Part shown: piece by piece, positions 7,335-14,712 of the stretch | Numbering within the stretch: position 1 is the first letter of the stretch | Layout: the number at the start of each line of letters is the position of its first letter | Origin: Xanthobacteraceae bacterium | GTDB taxonomy: Bacteria > Pseudomonadota > Alphaproteobacteria > Rhizobiales > Xanthobacteraceae | NCBI GenBank assembly: GCA_030043335.1 | Contig: JASHXX010000369.1 | Coordinates: 1-14,789 of the forward strand | Direction: 5' to 3' | DNA: 14,789 bases | Made by a program: the position numbers and the translations under genes | The notes under the pieces: generated by a model | The model's input: the letters and a program-made list of their open reading frames with translations, nothing else | Database searches by the model: none | Told to the model about the DNA's origin: nothing

Positions 7335-8698
7335 TGGCGGCGCTTTCGGCCGGCGTAGGGATTGGCCTTGCCCCGCAGCGTCAGCCGAACCGGCGTGCCG
7401 GGCAGCGCGAAGCTTTCGCGCAGACCGTTGATTAGGTAGCGGCGGTAAGTTTCCGGAAGCGCAGACGCGCGGGACGCAAACAGAACGAACGTCGGCGGTC
7501 GCGTCTTCGGCTGAGTGATGTAATCGAGCCGCAGGCGGCGGCCGCGGGCCGCAGGCGGCGGATGCGCCGCCACGGCGTGCGCGAGGAAGCGATTGAGCGC
7601 GGCGGTCGGCGCCCGGCGATTCCAGACCGCGTGAGCTTCCATGACCGCCGCCATCAACCGATCGAGCCCCTCGCCGCTTTGCGCCGACAGCGCCACGACC
7701 GGCACGCCCTTGATCTGGGGCAACAGACGGTCGGCCAGTTCACGCAGCCGCGATCGAACACCGGGCTGCCGCTCGACCAAATCCACCTTGTTGATACCGA
7801 CGACGACGGCCCGCCCTTCCCGTTCGACGAGGTCGGCAATGCGGATGTCCTGCTCTTCGAACGGCGCCTGCGCGTCCATCAGCACGATCACCACCTCGGC
7901 GAAGCGGATGGCGTTGAGCGTATCGGCGACCAAGAGCTTCTCGAGTTTCTCTGCGATACGAGAGCGCCGCCGCAGCCCCGCGGTGTCGTGGATGCGCAAC
8001 CGCTGGCCGCGCCAGTTGAGCTCGACGGCGATCGCGTCGCGGGTGATCCCGGGCTCGGACCCGGTCAGCAGCCGCTCTTCGCCGAGCAGACGGTTGATCA
8101 GCGTCGATTTGCCGGTGTTGGGACGGCCGACGACGGCAACGCGGATCGGCTTTTGTGAAACGGCGGCGGCGCGATCCTCCTCCGGCGCGCTCAGGGCGGT
8201 CGCATCCGGGAGTGCTGCGCGCAGCGCATCATAGAGCGCGGCCAAGCCCTCGCCGTGTTCGGCGCTGATTGCGACCGGATCACCGAGCCCGAGCGCATAA
8301 GATTCAAGAGCGCCGGCTTCGCCCGCGCGCCCTTCGCTCTTGTTGGCCACCAGAATCGCCGGCTTTCCCGATCGGCGGGCCAAATCGGCAAAAGCACGAT
8401 CGGCATCGGTCGCGCCGGCGCGCGCGTCGACGAGGAACAAGACGGCGTCGGCCTGCGCCATCGCCGCGGCGGTCTGCGCCTGCATCCGGGCGGACAGGCT
8501 CTCACCCTGCGCATCCTCGAGCCCCGCCGTGTCGATCACCTTGAAGGAAAGGTCACCCAGCCTCCCCTCGCCCTCCCTGCGGTCGCGGGTGACCCCCGGC
8601 CGATTATCAACGAGCGCCCGCCGCGCGCCGACGAGGCGGTTGAACAAAGTCGATTTTCCCACATTGGGCCGACCAACAATGGCGACGGTGAAAGACAT
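7331..8698 (-). CDS. der: Ribosome biogenesis GTPase Der (EngA)
   Basis: Essential double-GTPase that assists assembly of the 50S ribosomal subunit. The 455 residues hold two G domains and a C-terminal KH-like domain. G domain 1 has GRPNVGKS (9-16), DTAG (56-59) and NKSE (119-122). G domain 2 has GRPNTGKS (191-198), DTAG (238-241) and NKVD (303-306). The KH-like domain includes [17 protein letters not shown] (391-407). The C-terminus ends in a basic YAGRKRRQ tail. The first G4 motif, NKSE, deviates from NKxD; this is common in the first domain of alphaproteobacterial Der, as I recall. The start ATG lies 82 bases from the lipoprotein stop. The MFS gene starts inside its stop codon. Confidence 0.98.
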   Translation of the reverse strand: MSFTVAIVGRPNVGKSTLFNRLVGARRALVDNRPGVTRDRREGEGRLGDLSFKVIDTAGLEDAQGESLSARMQAQTAAAMAQADAVLFLVDARAGATDADRAFADLARRSGKPAILVANKSEGRAGEAGALESYALGLGDPVAISAEHGEGLAALYDALRAALPDATALSAPEEDRAAAVSQKPIRVAVVGRPNTGKSTLINRLLGEERLLTGSEPGITRDAIAVELNWRGQRLRIHDTAGLRRRSRIAEKLEKLLVADTLNAIRFAEVVIVLMDAQAPFEEQDIRIADLVEREGRAVVVGINKVDLVERQPGVRSRLRELADRLLPQIKGVPVVALSAQSGEGLDRLMAAVMEAHAVWNRRAPTAALNRFLAHAVAAHPPPAARGRRLRLDYITQPKTRPPTFVLFASRASALPETYRRYLINGLRESFALPGTPVRLTLRGKANPYAGRKRRQ

Positions 8699-8780
8699 GA
8701 TGCGATCTGAGCGGTAGGAGCCGACAACGGTCGAGCGGGCGCGGCCCTGGATTTAGGCCGGCACTCTTATCGCGAAGCGC

Positions 8781-9332
8781 TCAGTGTGTCGCGGAGGACG
8801 GAGGGTTCGGCCAGGGCGATTGTCCGGGCGGCGGATTTTGCGGCCCCGAAGCGGACTGCGGCGGGTTCGGCCACACCGTCTGCCCGGGCTGCGCGGCGGG
8901 CCACGCGGTTTGCGGCTGGGCAGCGCGGGGCGCAGCCGGCGCCGGCGCCTGATCAAAGGCCGGATCGTGCGGCGCCTGCGGCGGCGCGGTCGCGACCTTG
9001 GGCTTCGGCCTAGGCTTGGATTTCGCTTTCGCTTCGGCCTTCGCTTGCGCTTCTGCCGCCTTGGCCGCGGCCTCGCCATTGTCGGGGGCCGGCTCCGGAG
9101 GTGCCTGATAACCCTTCACCAGCTCGCGCGGCACGCCGGTCTCCGCCCCCGGCACGCCATTCGGAAACAACGGCTCACGCTCGCCCTGGAGCTTTTTCTT
9201 GGTGCTCAAAGTTTCCGAATTGATGATTTCGGTCGGGTCGAATTGGCCGCCGGGGGTACAGCCGGCCGCCACCACCACGGCAGCCAGCGCCGAGCCAAGA
9301 CCAAGGAGCGAAAACGCGCGCCGCCTCGGCAT
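8781..9332 (-). CDS. Proline/alanine-rich lipoprotein between the TPR gene and der
   Basis: Predicted 183-residue lipoprotein of unknown function. A basic start (MPRRR) and hydrophobic stretch lead to a lipobox VAAGC with Cys25. A short conserved-looking segment follows (about 31-76), with FDPTEIINSE, REPLFPNGVPG and GVPRELVKGYQ. An Ala/Lys/Glu-rich stretch spans about 86-112, and the tail is rich in Pro, Gln and Trp. Within the tail, PGQTVWPNPPQSA (149-161) and PGQSPWPNPPSSA (169-181) are near-duplicates. The TPR gene ends four bases upstream, and AAGG sits about eight bases before the ATG. In E. coli this slot between yfgM and der holds bamB, but no beta-propeller sequence is present here. 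A role at the envelope or peptidoglycan is inference. I do not recognise a named family. Confidence 0.82.
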   Translation of the reverse strand: MPRRRAFSLLGLGSALAAVVVAAGCTPGGQFDPTEIINSETLSTKKKLQGEREPLFPNGVPGAETGVPRELVKGYQAPPEPAPDNGEAAAKAAEAQAKAEAKAKSKPRPKPKVATAPPQAPHDPAFDQAPAPAAPRAAQPQTAWPAAQPGQTVWPNPPQSASGPQNPPPGQSPWPNPPSSATH

Positions 9333-9336
9333 CCGC

Positions 9337-9990
9337 TCAGCCTTTGCCGCCCGCGGCGATCAACTCGCTCAAGACCTCGGTGCGGCTTCGCGTGCCGGCC
9401 GGAGTTTGCGGGTCGCTCATGATCGCTTCGGCCCATTGCCGCGCCGCGCCCATGTCGCCCGCTTTCCAGGCGGAGAGCGCCAGGAGCTCGCGCGCGCTGT
9501 GCCGGAAGGCGCGCTCGGGCGCGGTCAAAGGCTCAAGCCGCGCGTGCATATCGCCGTAGGACGCGGTGTCGACGAGCAGGAATCCCGCGCGCACGGCGGC
9601 CAGATCCTTGATGACTCGTCCGACGCTCTTGTCCGCGGCGATCTCGTCATAGGCGGCGACGGCGGCCTTGCTGTCGATGCGCGCAAGCTCGGCCGCTTCG
9701 CGCAAGCGCGCCAGCACGCGGTAACCGCCGCTCGCCTGCGTCGCGAGCTTGGCGAAGGCCGCCTCGGCCTCTTGGTGCTTGCCCGCCTCCGCCAGCGCCG
9801 CCGCCTGCTCGAAGGCTGCTCCGGCCTCGACGGCTTTTTTGGTCTCCCACCAGTCATAACCGCGCCACGCAGCAACACCCGCGACGACGAGGACGCAGGC
9901 GGCGATGGCATAGTGGCCGTAGCGTTGCCACAGCTTCTTGAGCTGTTCGCGACGGACTTCCTCGTCAACTTCTTGGAAGATATCGGCCAC
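9337..9990 (-). CDS. YfgM-like TPR membrane protein
   Basis: Single-pass inner-membrane protein with a periplasmic TPR-like domain (TPR_21/YfgM family). In E. coli, YfgM associates with the SecYEG translocon and periplasmic chaperones. I chose the GTG at 9990 because it gives the family start VADIFQEVDEEVRREQ and has AGGG eight bases upstream. An ATG at 10083 would add 31 residues that do not look like the family. From the GTG the protein has 217 residues. A transmembrane segment lies at about 26-42 (YAIAACVLVVAGVAAWR), followed by helical Ala-rich repeats such as AGAAFEQAAALAEAGKHQEA. It is followed by the lipoprotein and der, the same order as yfgM-bamB-der in E. coli except for the middle gene. 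Confidence 0.9.
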   Translation of the reverse strand: MADIFQEVDEEVRREQLKKLWQRYGHYAIAACVLVVAGVAAWRGYDWWETKKAVEAGAAFEQAAALAEAGKHQEAEAAFAKLATQASGGYRVLARLREAAELARIDSKAAVAAYDEIAADKSVGRVIKDLAAVRAGFLLVDTASYGDMHARLEPLTAPERAFRHSARELLALSAWKAGDMGAARQWAEAIMSDPQTPAGTRSRTEVLSELIAAGGKG

Positions 9991-10121
9991 GGACCCTGCC
10001 CTAGCGCCAGCCCATGTTCCGGAACGGCCTTCGCGCTTGTTCGGCGGCAGCGCCAATTCCGCACGGACGGCGGACAAAATCAAACGATTCCGGCCAGTTA
10101 GGCGCGGAAAACGCCAACGGA

Positions 10122-10153
10122 ATTAGTCTAATCATATGGCGTGAGCAAGGCAA
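10122..10153 (-). promoter_or_regulatory. Candidate promoter for the TPR-lipoprotein-der block
   Basis: On the minus strand TTGCCT (10153-10148) and TAGACT (10130-10125) are 17 bases apart, in an AT-rich patch of an otherwise GC-rich gap. The -10 lies within a perfect small dyad, ATTAG-T-CTAAT (10122-10132), that could be an operator. The site is about 130 bases before the GTG start at 9990. The remaining sequence between 9991 and 10226 shows no gene and no clear terminator for panB. Confidence 0.3.
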
Positions 10154-10226
10154 AGTGACGCTTCTCCCCTGCGACGATCGGGCATGGTCAGGCCAGAAGC
10201 CGGGACGATCGCGCGGGGCATTATTC

Positions 10227-11048
10227 CTATTTCTTGCGCATCGGATAAACGTGCTCGGAACCCGGGAAGCTGCGCGCACGCACGCCCTCGGCGTAGCGCT
10301 TCACCGCCTGCTCGATCGAGGGCCCGAGATCGCCGAAGCGCTTGACGAATTTCGGCACGCGCGGGGAAAGCCCGAGCATATCCTCGAGCACGAGGATCTG
10401 GCCGTCGCAGGCGACGCTCGCGCCGATGCCGATCGTGGGGATGGCGATCGCGCCGCTGATGCGGCGGCCGAGCGGCTCGGCGATCGCCTCGAGCACGACC
10501 GCGAAGGCGCCAGCGTCGGCGACGGCGTGCGCGTCAGCCTCGATCGGCCCCCAGTCGCTCTCGTCGCGGCCCTGGGCGCGGAACGAGCCGATCGTGTTGA
10601 TCGCCTGGGGGGTCAGGCCGACGTGGCCCATCACGGGCACGCCGCGTTCGACCAAAAAGGCGATGGTCTCCGCCATCCGCTTGCCACCCTCGAGCTTGAT
10701 CGCGCCGCAGCCTGTTTCCTTGAGCACGCGCGCTGCGGCGGCGAACGCCTGCTCTTTCGAGGCCTCGTAGGAGCCGAACGGCAAGTCGACGACCACCAGC
10801 GCGCGCTTAGAGCCGCGCATCACCGCGAGCCCTTGCAGAATCATCATCTCGAGCGTGACCGGCACGGTCGTCTCCAGGCCGTGCATGACCATGCCGAGCG
10901 AATCGCCGACCAGGATGAGATCGCAATAGCCGTCGAGGATGCGCGCGGTGTGCGCGTGATAGGACGTCAGGCACACGATCGGCTCGCCGCCCTTGCGGGC
11001 GCGGATGTCCGGCGCGGTCAGCCGCCGGATGTCGTCGTGCACCGACAC
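10227..11048 (-). CDS. panB: 3-methyl-2-oxobutanoate hydroxymethyltransferase
   Basis: Ketopantoate hydroxymethyltransferase: adds a hydroxymethyl group from 5,10-methylenetetrahydrofolate to 2-oxoisovalerate, the first step toward pantothenate and coenzyme A. It has 273 residues, a normal length. Family marks are [11 protein letters not shown] (47-57), [10 protein letters not shown] (86-95), GHVGLTPQ (141-148), the catalytic glutamate in VLEAI (Glu187), and IGIGAS with the following [12 protein letters not shown] (207-225). The start codon is GTG; a second GTG two codons later is an alternative. Only three bases separate it from the NnrU-family stop, so the two genes are probably translated from one mRNA. 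panC is not adjacent. Confidence 0.97.
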   Translation of the reverse strand: MSVHDDIRRLTAPDIRARKGGEPIVCLTSYHAHTARILDGYCDLILVGDSLGMVMHGLETTVPVTLEMMILQGLAVMRGSKRALVVVDLPFGSYEASKEQAFAAAARVLKETGCGAIKLEGGKRMAETIAFLVERGVPVMGHVGLTPQAINTIGSFRAQGRDESDWGPIEADAHAVADAGAFAVVLEAIAEPLGRRISGAIAIPTIGIGASVACDGQILVLEDMLGLSPRVPKFVKRFGDLGPSIEQAVKRYAEGVRARSFPGSEHVYPMRKK

Positions 11049-11051
11049 CCG

Positions 11052-11651
11052 TCAGGATCCAAACGCCGGCGACCCGAAGGCCGGCAAGCGTATGACGAGC
11101 GGATGGAACAAGAAGCCGAGCGCCAGATAGAGAACGGTGCCGACGACTATAGCGATGAGGTCGTTGCGGCGGCCGCCGATCGGAATGGCGGGCGCGCCGG
11201 CGTCGCTGCGATATTTGAGCGTGATGCGATCATAGCCCGCCCAGAGCAGCACCGAACCGAAGAGAATTATTCCGCCGAGATCGCCGTTGGCACAAAGATG
11301 CGCGATGGCCCAAAGCTTAACGCCGACTAGCATCGGATGCTTCAGCACGCGCTTGATGTCCCCGGGAATATAAGCGGCCACCACCGCAATGCTCGCTGGC
11401 CACATCAGCGCGACGACGATGTGCCGCGTCCACGGCGGCGGATACCAGAGCGGAATGAGACCTTCGGCGCGATAACGCGCAAAGCCGAAACCGATCAACA
11501 GAATGCCGACAATGGAAACAAGCGAAAACAGCCCCAGATAGGGCCCATGACCCAATTTGGAAATCAGCGCGGCCCGGTTCTGGCGCAAGGAAACAAACAC
11601 ATGTGCGCCGAGAAAAAGGACGAGGCCGAGTATTTCTATTCCGAGGCCCAT
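11052..11651 (-). CDS. NnrU family membrane protein
   Basis: Polytopic inner-membrane protein of the NnrU family. The family is named from a gene needed for nitric oxide/nitrite metabolism in Rhodobacter, and its fold resembles isoprenylcysteine methyltransferases. I chose the ATG at 11651 (199 residues). It gives the family start MGLGIEILGLVLFLGAHVF and leaves a TTGACA promoter motif upstream. The ATG at 11699 would add 16 polar residues. About five or six hydrophobic segments are visible. Between them lie PPPWTRHIVVALMWPA and IPGDIKRVLKHPMLVGVKLWAIAHLCANGD, which is typical of the family. The C-terminus ends in a doubled PAFGS. No denitrification genes are nearby, so a nitrogen-oxide role is not supported here. 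Confidence 0.88.
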   Translation of the reverse strand: MGLGIEILGLVLFLGAHVFVSLRQNRAALISKLGHGPYLGLFSLVSIVGILLIGFGFARYRAEGLIPLWYPPPWTRHIVVALMWPASIAVVAAYIPGDIKRVLKHPMLVGVKLWAIAHLCANGDLGGIILFGSVLLWAGYDRITLKYRSDAGAPAIPIGGRRNDLIAIVVGTVLYLALGFLFHPLVIRLPAFGSPAFGS

Positions 11652-11694
11652 AGCTGCCTGTTCTTTGGCGTTCGAAGAGCCGTTGCGGGCGGCG

Positions 11695-11722
11695 ATCATG
11701 ACCGCCGTCCGGCTGTTGTCAA
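11695..11722 (-). promoter_or_regulatory. Candidate promoter for NnrU-panB
   Basis: On the minus strand a perfect TTGACA (11722-11717) is followed after 16 bases by CATGAT (11700-11695). Transcription would begin near 11688, inside the longer version of the NnrU reading frame. This supports the shorter start at 11651. It was found by eye and is not tested. Confidence 0.4.
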
Positions 11723-11818
11723 TGACCGGGCTGGCCCCTTTCCTGTGTGGCGGAGCATTGTTTTCATTGCGGTAAATCGCGAGAAACAGTCGACCCCGGC
11801 CACACGCTTGCGAGCGCC

Positions 11819-12172
11819 TTAAATCGGCAGCGACTGGCTATAAATTTCCGGGGAAAACCCCACCAGCAGTTTGCCGCCGGAAAGTTCGAGAACCGGCCGC
11901 TTGATCATCGAAGGCTGCGCCAGCATCAAGCGCAAGGCTTTATCGGCGCTGATACCGTTTTTATCTTTGTCCGGCAGCTTGCGGAAAGTCATGCCGGCGC
12001 GATTGAGCAACGTCTCCCAACCGACCTTCTTTTCCCACCGATCGAGACGCTCGCGCGAGATGCCCTCGGTTTTGTAGTCGTGGAAGGCGTAGGCGACGCC
12101 GTGCTTGTCGAGCCAGGCGCGGGCCTTCGTCATGGTGTCGCAGTTTTTGATGCCGTAAATAGTGACCGGCAA
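11819..12172 (-). CDS. ArsC/Spx-like thioredoxin-fold protein (YffB family)
   Basis: Small cytoplasmic protein of the arsenate reductase-like family, closest to E. coli YffB, which has GSH-dependent reductase features but no proven arsenate activity. The sequence VTIYGIKNCDTMTKARAWL carries the single active-site Cys. FHDYKTEGI, LLNRAGMTFRKL and MIKRPVLE follow in the usual order. I chose the TTG at 12172. It has GGGGAGGG about four bases upstream and gives 117 residues, matching the 118 of YffB. The ATG at 12244 would add 24 residues encoded inside the preceding DUF1697 remnant. The frame is complete. Calling it an arsenate reductase is not justified; no ars genes are nearby. Confidence 0.9.
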   Translation of the reverse strand: MPVTIYGIKNCDTMTKARAWLDKHGVAYAFHDYKTEGISRERLDRWEKKVGWETLLNRAGMTFRKLPDKDKNGISADKALRLMLAQPSMIKRPVLELSGGKLLVGFSPEIYSQSLPI

Positions 12173-12195
12173 AACGCCCTCCCCGACGCGAGCAG

Positions 12196-12743
12196 TTATG
12201 TGCGCGCTTTGATCATTGCCTGGATCTTCAACACCGTATTCCAATTACGGCCGGTCGTCGGCGAACCGCAAGCTTTATCGATGACCGTCGGCGAGAGTTT
12301 CGAGCCCGAGACGCCTTTCGCACCATAGTCGATCCATAGAACTGCGCCGGCCACACGGATTTGTTCGCCGTCCTGCGAGCGTTGCTCGAGTGTTCTCACC
12401 GCGCCGGGAGAAAGCCGATCGCGCGAGAGATAGAGATGCAGCTTGTTCAGCGAACGTCGTCCTCCCCGGCGAAAGGATTGGCATCGATGTATTTTTGCCA
12501 AGCCTTCGCGGCACGAACAACGACGTCAACATTGAAAGCAAAGCGTGCCTTGATTTCCCGCTCTAACAGAATGCGCCGCTCATCGGCATCAATCTCGGCA
12601 TCGACAATGAGATTGCCGCTTTGAATGTAGGTTTCCGGCCGATGCAAGCCGCGCTTGAGGCACAAGGCACGCAGGTCTGCCATCGGCAGCTTGCGTGCAA
12701 ATCCCACATTGATGCCGCGCAGAAGCGCGACGAAAGCAATCAT
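12196..12743 (-). pseudogene. DUF1697 family gene broken by a frameshift
   Basis: The N-terminal part (from ATG 12743) reads MIAFVALLRGINVG, KLPMADLRALC, YIQSGNLIVDA and YIDANPFAGEDDV, then stops at TGA 12449-12447. The C-terminal part of the same domain continues in another frame from about 12453. It reads LNKLHLYLSRDRL, GVSGSKLSPTVIDKA and the family end TGRNWNTVLKI, and stops at 12196. One missing base (or two extra) near 12450-12456 explains the break, since both halves join without loss. An upstream ATG at 12770 is an alternative start. The function of DUF1697 is unknown. The event may be a real inactivation or a sequencing error. YffB-like arsC follows after 23 bases. Confidence 0.85.
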
Positions 12744-12812
12744 CGGCAGCGTCCGCTTTTGGCCATTCAAAGTATTTAGTTATCGCGTCGGCCTTAATCG
12801 TAATCGCGCCGC

Positions 12813-12848
12813 GTTGGATCAATTCAACGAACCGCCCCTTAACAGGGG
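12813..12848. promoter_or_regulatory. Dyad symmetries in the divergent gap
   Basis: GTTGGATCAATTCAAC (12813-12828) is an imperfect palindrome of the form GTTGnATnnATnCAAC. It is followed by a perfect hairpin, CCCCT-TAAC-AGGGG (12835-12848). Both lie between two divergent genes, a usual place for operators. The hairpin lacks a T tract, so it is not a standard terminator. No protein partner is known. Confidence 0.3.
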
Positions 12849-12870
12849 AAATGCGCCGTTTTTCCACACC

Positions 12871-12909
12871 TTGACGTTTTACAATTTAAAGGCGAGTATA
12901 GAACATAAT
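12871..12909 (+). promoter_or_regulatory. AT-rich candidate promoter for the exported repeat protein
   Basis: This patch is clearly more AT-rich than its surroundings. It holds TTGACG (12871-12876), TACAAT (12880-12885), TATAGA (12897-12902) and CATAAT (12904-12909). No -35/-10 pair has ideal spacing: TTGACG to TATAGA is 20 bases. The exact promoter is therefore uncertain. A purine run GGGGG (12956-12960) lies five bases before the ATG at 12966. Confidence 0.3.
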
Positions 12910-12965
12910 AAGAACAAAGAAATTTCGGGCGGATTTGAAAACGAGCGAACACTCTGGGGGCTTGT

Positions 12966-13964
12966 ATGCGTTCGCGACTTGTGCGCCACGCGAAATATAC
13001 CGCAGTGCTGTTACTGTCGTTTGTTTGGTCCAACGTCACGATCGCCGGATTTCCTGCTGAAATCCAAGCACGAGTCGAAGCCGCACTCGTCAACATCCTA
13101 AAATTGAATCGTCCGGGCGAAGATGGTCTCGCGACCATTTGGGACGGCAACAAATACGTCCAGTGCCGATTTACGCGCGACCACGTGCTGCGATGCGAGT
13201 CCGCCGGCACCGTACTCCAGCCTTCCCTCGCTCACGTTCTCGTACCCGAACGCGTCGCTCGGCTGACAGCGTTGGGTTGGCGTTTCGATCCCAGTTTCGG
13301 CAACTATGTTCAAGTCATTCCGTCGGATTGGCCGGCAAGTCAGATCGCGGAAAAAATCCTTCAGGCGCTTGCTGAAGGATACGAAGCCGAGCTGGCGAAG
13401 CTAGAAGTCCGAACCGATTGGATTACCAGCCAGCCATGTCCTCCGCGTAATGGCCCAAGCCAAAACCTCGCCGGCATGATCAACGACGCACCCGCGATGG
13501 CGGCAACCGCGATACGCGGCTGCACTTACGTGCCGAAGCCGGACTTGGGACCAAGCACGGCGGCCGCCTCTGCGGCGGAATTGATTGATCTCTATAAAGC
13601 TCGGGTGACCGGCGAAATAGCTCGTCTGCGCGTGAATATCGATCGAAACATATTCGCGGTTTTCGGCGCGGGGATCGGATACATTCAATGCCGGCCAGAT
13701 TCTTCGCCGCCTTCAATCTACTGCGAGGCTCAGTCGGCCGACAGCTGGGCGGCGTTGGCGAGTGTTCTCACGCCGGATCGTGTCGCGCAGCTGCACGCGT
13801 CCGGATTCACCGATCCCGGCCGCGGCCCCAATTATTGGAAGAACTATCCGCTTGATCAGATCGACGACGCCGGCATAGCACGTGAGCTATTGACGATCCT
13901 GCATGACGTGTACGGCTACAATGGTGTACCGACGCTCAAGATAGTGACAGAGAAAGGCCGCTGA
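12966..13964 (+). CDS. Unrecognised exported protein with two similar cysteine-containing repeats
   Basis: I do not recognise a named function. The 332-residue protein begins with a typical signal peptide: basic residues to 10, hydrophobic 11-24, likely cleavage after TIA (27). Two similar units follow, about 33-140 and 208-318. Each has YVQC or YIQC, a second Cys 10-11 residues later (67/77 and 242/253), a P(E/D)RVA(R/Q)L helix, and an aromatic (F)GNY or GPNYW strand. Each ends in a helix containing IAxxxLxxL. Between them lies a linker with Cys158 and Cys186. Six cysteines in three pairs suggest disulfides in the periplasm. Each unit vaguely resembles TY-Chap/YbjN-like domains, but this is weak. 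It stops one base before the opposing DUF899 stop. Confidence 0.8.
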   Translation: MRSRLVRHAKYTAVLLLSFVWSNVTIAGFPAEIQARVEAALVNILKLNRPGEDGLATIWDGNKYVQCRFTRDHVLRCESAGTVLQPSLAHVLVPERVARLTALGWRFDPSFGNYVQVIPSDWPASQIAEKILQALAEGYEAELAKLEVRTDWITSQPCPPRNGPSQNLAGMINDAPAMAATAIRGCTYVPKPDLGPSTAAASAAELIDLYKARVTGEIARLRVNIDRNIFAVFGAGIGYIQCRPDSSPPSIYCEAQSADSWAALASVLTPDRVAQLHASGFTDPGRGPNYWKNYPLDQIDDAGIARELLTILHDVYGYNGVPTLKIVTEKGR

Positions 13965-13965
13965 T

Positions 13966-14712
13966 TCAGCTTCTGCCCATTTTCAGATCGTCCGAATACC
14001 CGGCTTTCAGGCGTGGCCACTGGACGATGGGACGTCCATCGTCGCGGTAAGGATGCGCGCCTTGCGGCCGTTGCGGCCAGCCGGCCGGGGAGTCCTCCCA
14101 GGCCTCCTGCCGCCCATAGACCGTCAGATCGAGCAATCCATAGCTGTTGCCCAGCGGCTCGACGCCGCGCCGCGTCGTCCAATACGTCTCAAAGACCTTG
14201 TCGCCTTGCCGCAGGTAGCAAACAAGATGAAACAAGCCCACTTGGCGCCCGACCAATAAGACGTCGAGCGACTCCGGCGGGGCCGAGTACCAAGGCAGAT
14301 CCCAACCCATGAAGTCGCGGTAACGGGCGCTTTCTTCGTACGGGCCTTGGCACAGCACGGCGTAAGTGACGTTACGGGAATGCAGAAAGGACAGCTCGCG
14401 CACCTGCGCCGTATAGAGGCTGCAACCCTCGCATTGCTCCGCGGCGGGATGCCCCGTATGCCACATGAAATAATAGGCAATGAGTATCCGGCGTCCCGCA
14501 AACGCGTCCAACAATGTTACCCGACCATGTTGGGAAATAAGCGGCGTCGCAGCGTCCACCTCGACCATTGGCAGCCGCCGGCGGGCGGCCGCAATCGCAT
14601 CACCTTCGCGCGTGTGCGCCTTCTCGCGAAGCCGCAATACGTCCAGCAAGGCCTGGAATGTCGCCCGATCGACGATTTTTGGCGCCGCTAGTTCTTTCTT
14701 GCTCACTTTCAT
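13966..14712 (-). CDS. DUF899 family thioredoxin-like protein
   Basis: Cytoplasmic protein of the DUF899/AhpC-TSA-like group; biochemical function is unknown. With the ATG at 14712 it has 248 residues. This start has GGAG six bases upstream; the ATG at 14724 would add four. Family features appear in order: RRRLPMVEVD, the VTLLDAFAGRRILIAYYFMW strand, a CEGC redox-like CxxC motif (94-97), a region corresponding to the ARYRDFMGWDLPWYS element, VFETYWTTRRGVEP, and YGLLDLTVYGRQE near the end. The CxxC suggests a thiol redox role, which is inference. No neighbour indicates a pathway. The 65 bases between 14725 and the window end show no other gene. Confidence 0.87.
   Translation of the reverse strand: MKVSKKELAAPKIVDRATFQALLDVLRLREKAHTREGDAIAAARRRLPMVEVDAATPLISQHGRVTLLDAFAGRRILIAYYFMWHTGHPAAEQCEGCSLYTAQVRELSFLHSRNVTYAVLCQGPYEESARYRDFMGWDLPWYSAPPESLDVLLVGRQVGLFHLVCYLRQGDKVFETYWTTRRGVEPLGNSYGLLDLTVYGRQEAWEDSPAGWPQRPQGAHPYRDDGRPIVQWPRLKAGYSDDLKMGRS

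Noticed and set aside
5958..7358. A 466-residue plus-strand open frame opposite the MFS gene
   Set aside because: Its composition (Arg, Gln, Glu, Ala, low complexity) and full overlap with a clear transporter mark it as a shadow frame.
10154..10226. A terminator after panB
   Set aside because: There are repeated CGATCG-type palindromes but no GC stem followed by a T run on the minus strand.
11052..11651. Denitrification or NO-response cluster based on the NnrU-family gene
   Set aside because: The family is widespread outside denitrifiers and the neighbours are panB and yffB-like; the hemoglobin gene is about 5 kb away and separately transcribed.
11819..12172. Arsenic resistance locus
   Set aside because: The protein matches YffB rather than true ArsC, and no arsR, arsB or arsH genes are present.
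12445..12470. Programmed ribosomal frameshifting in the DUF1697 gene
   Set aside because: No heptameric slippery sequence of the X-XXY-YYZ type or downstream pseudoknot could be seen, so mutation or sequencing error is the simpler reading.
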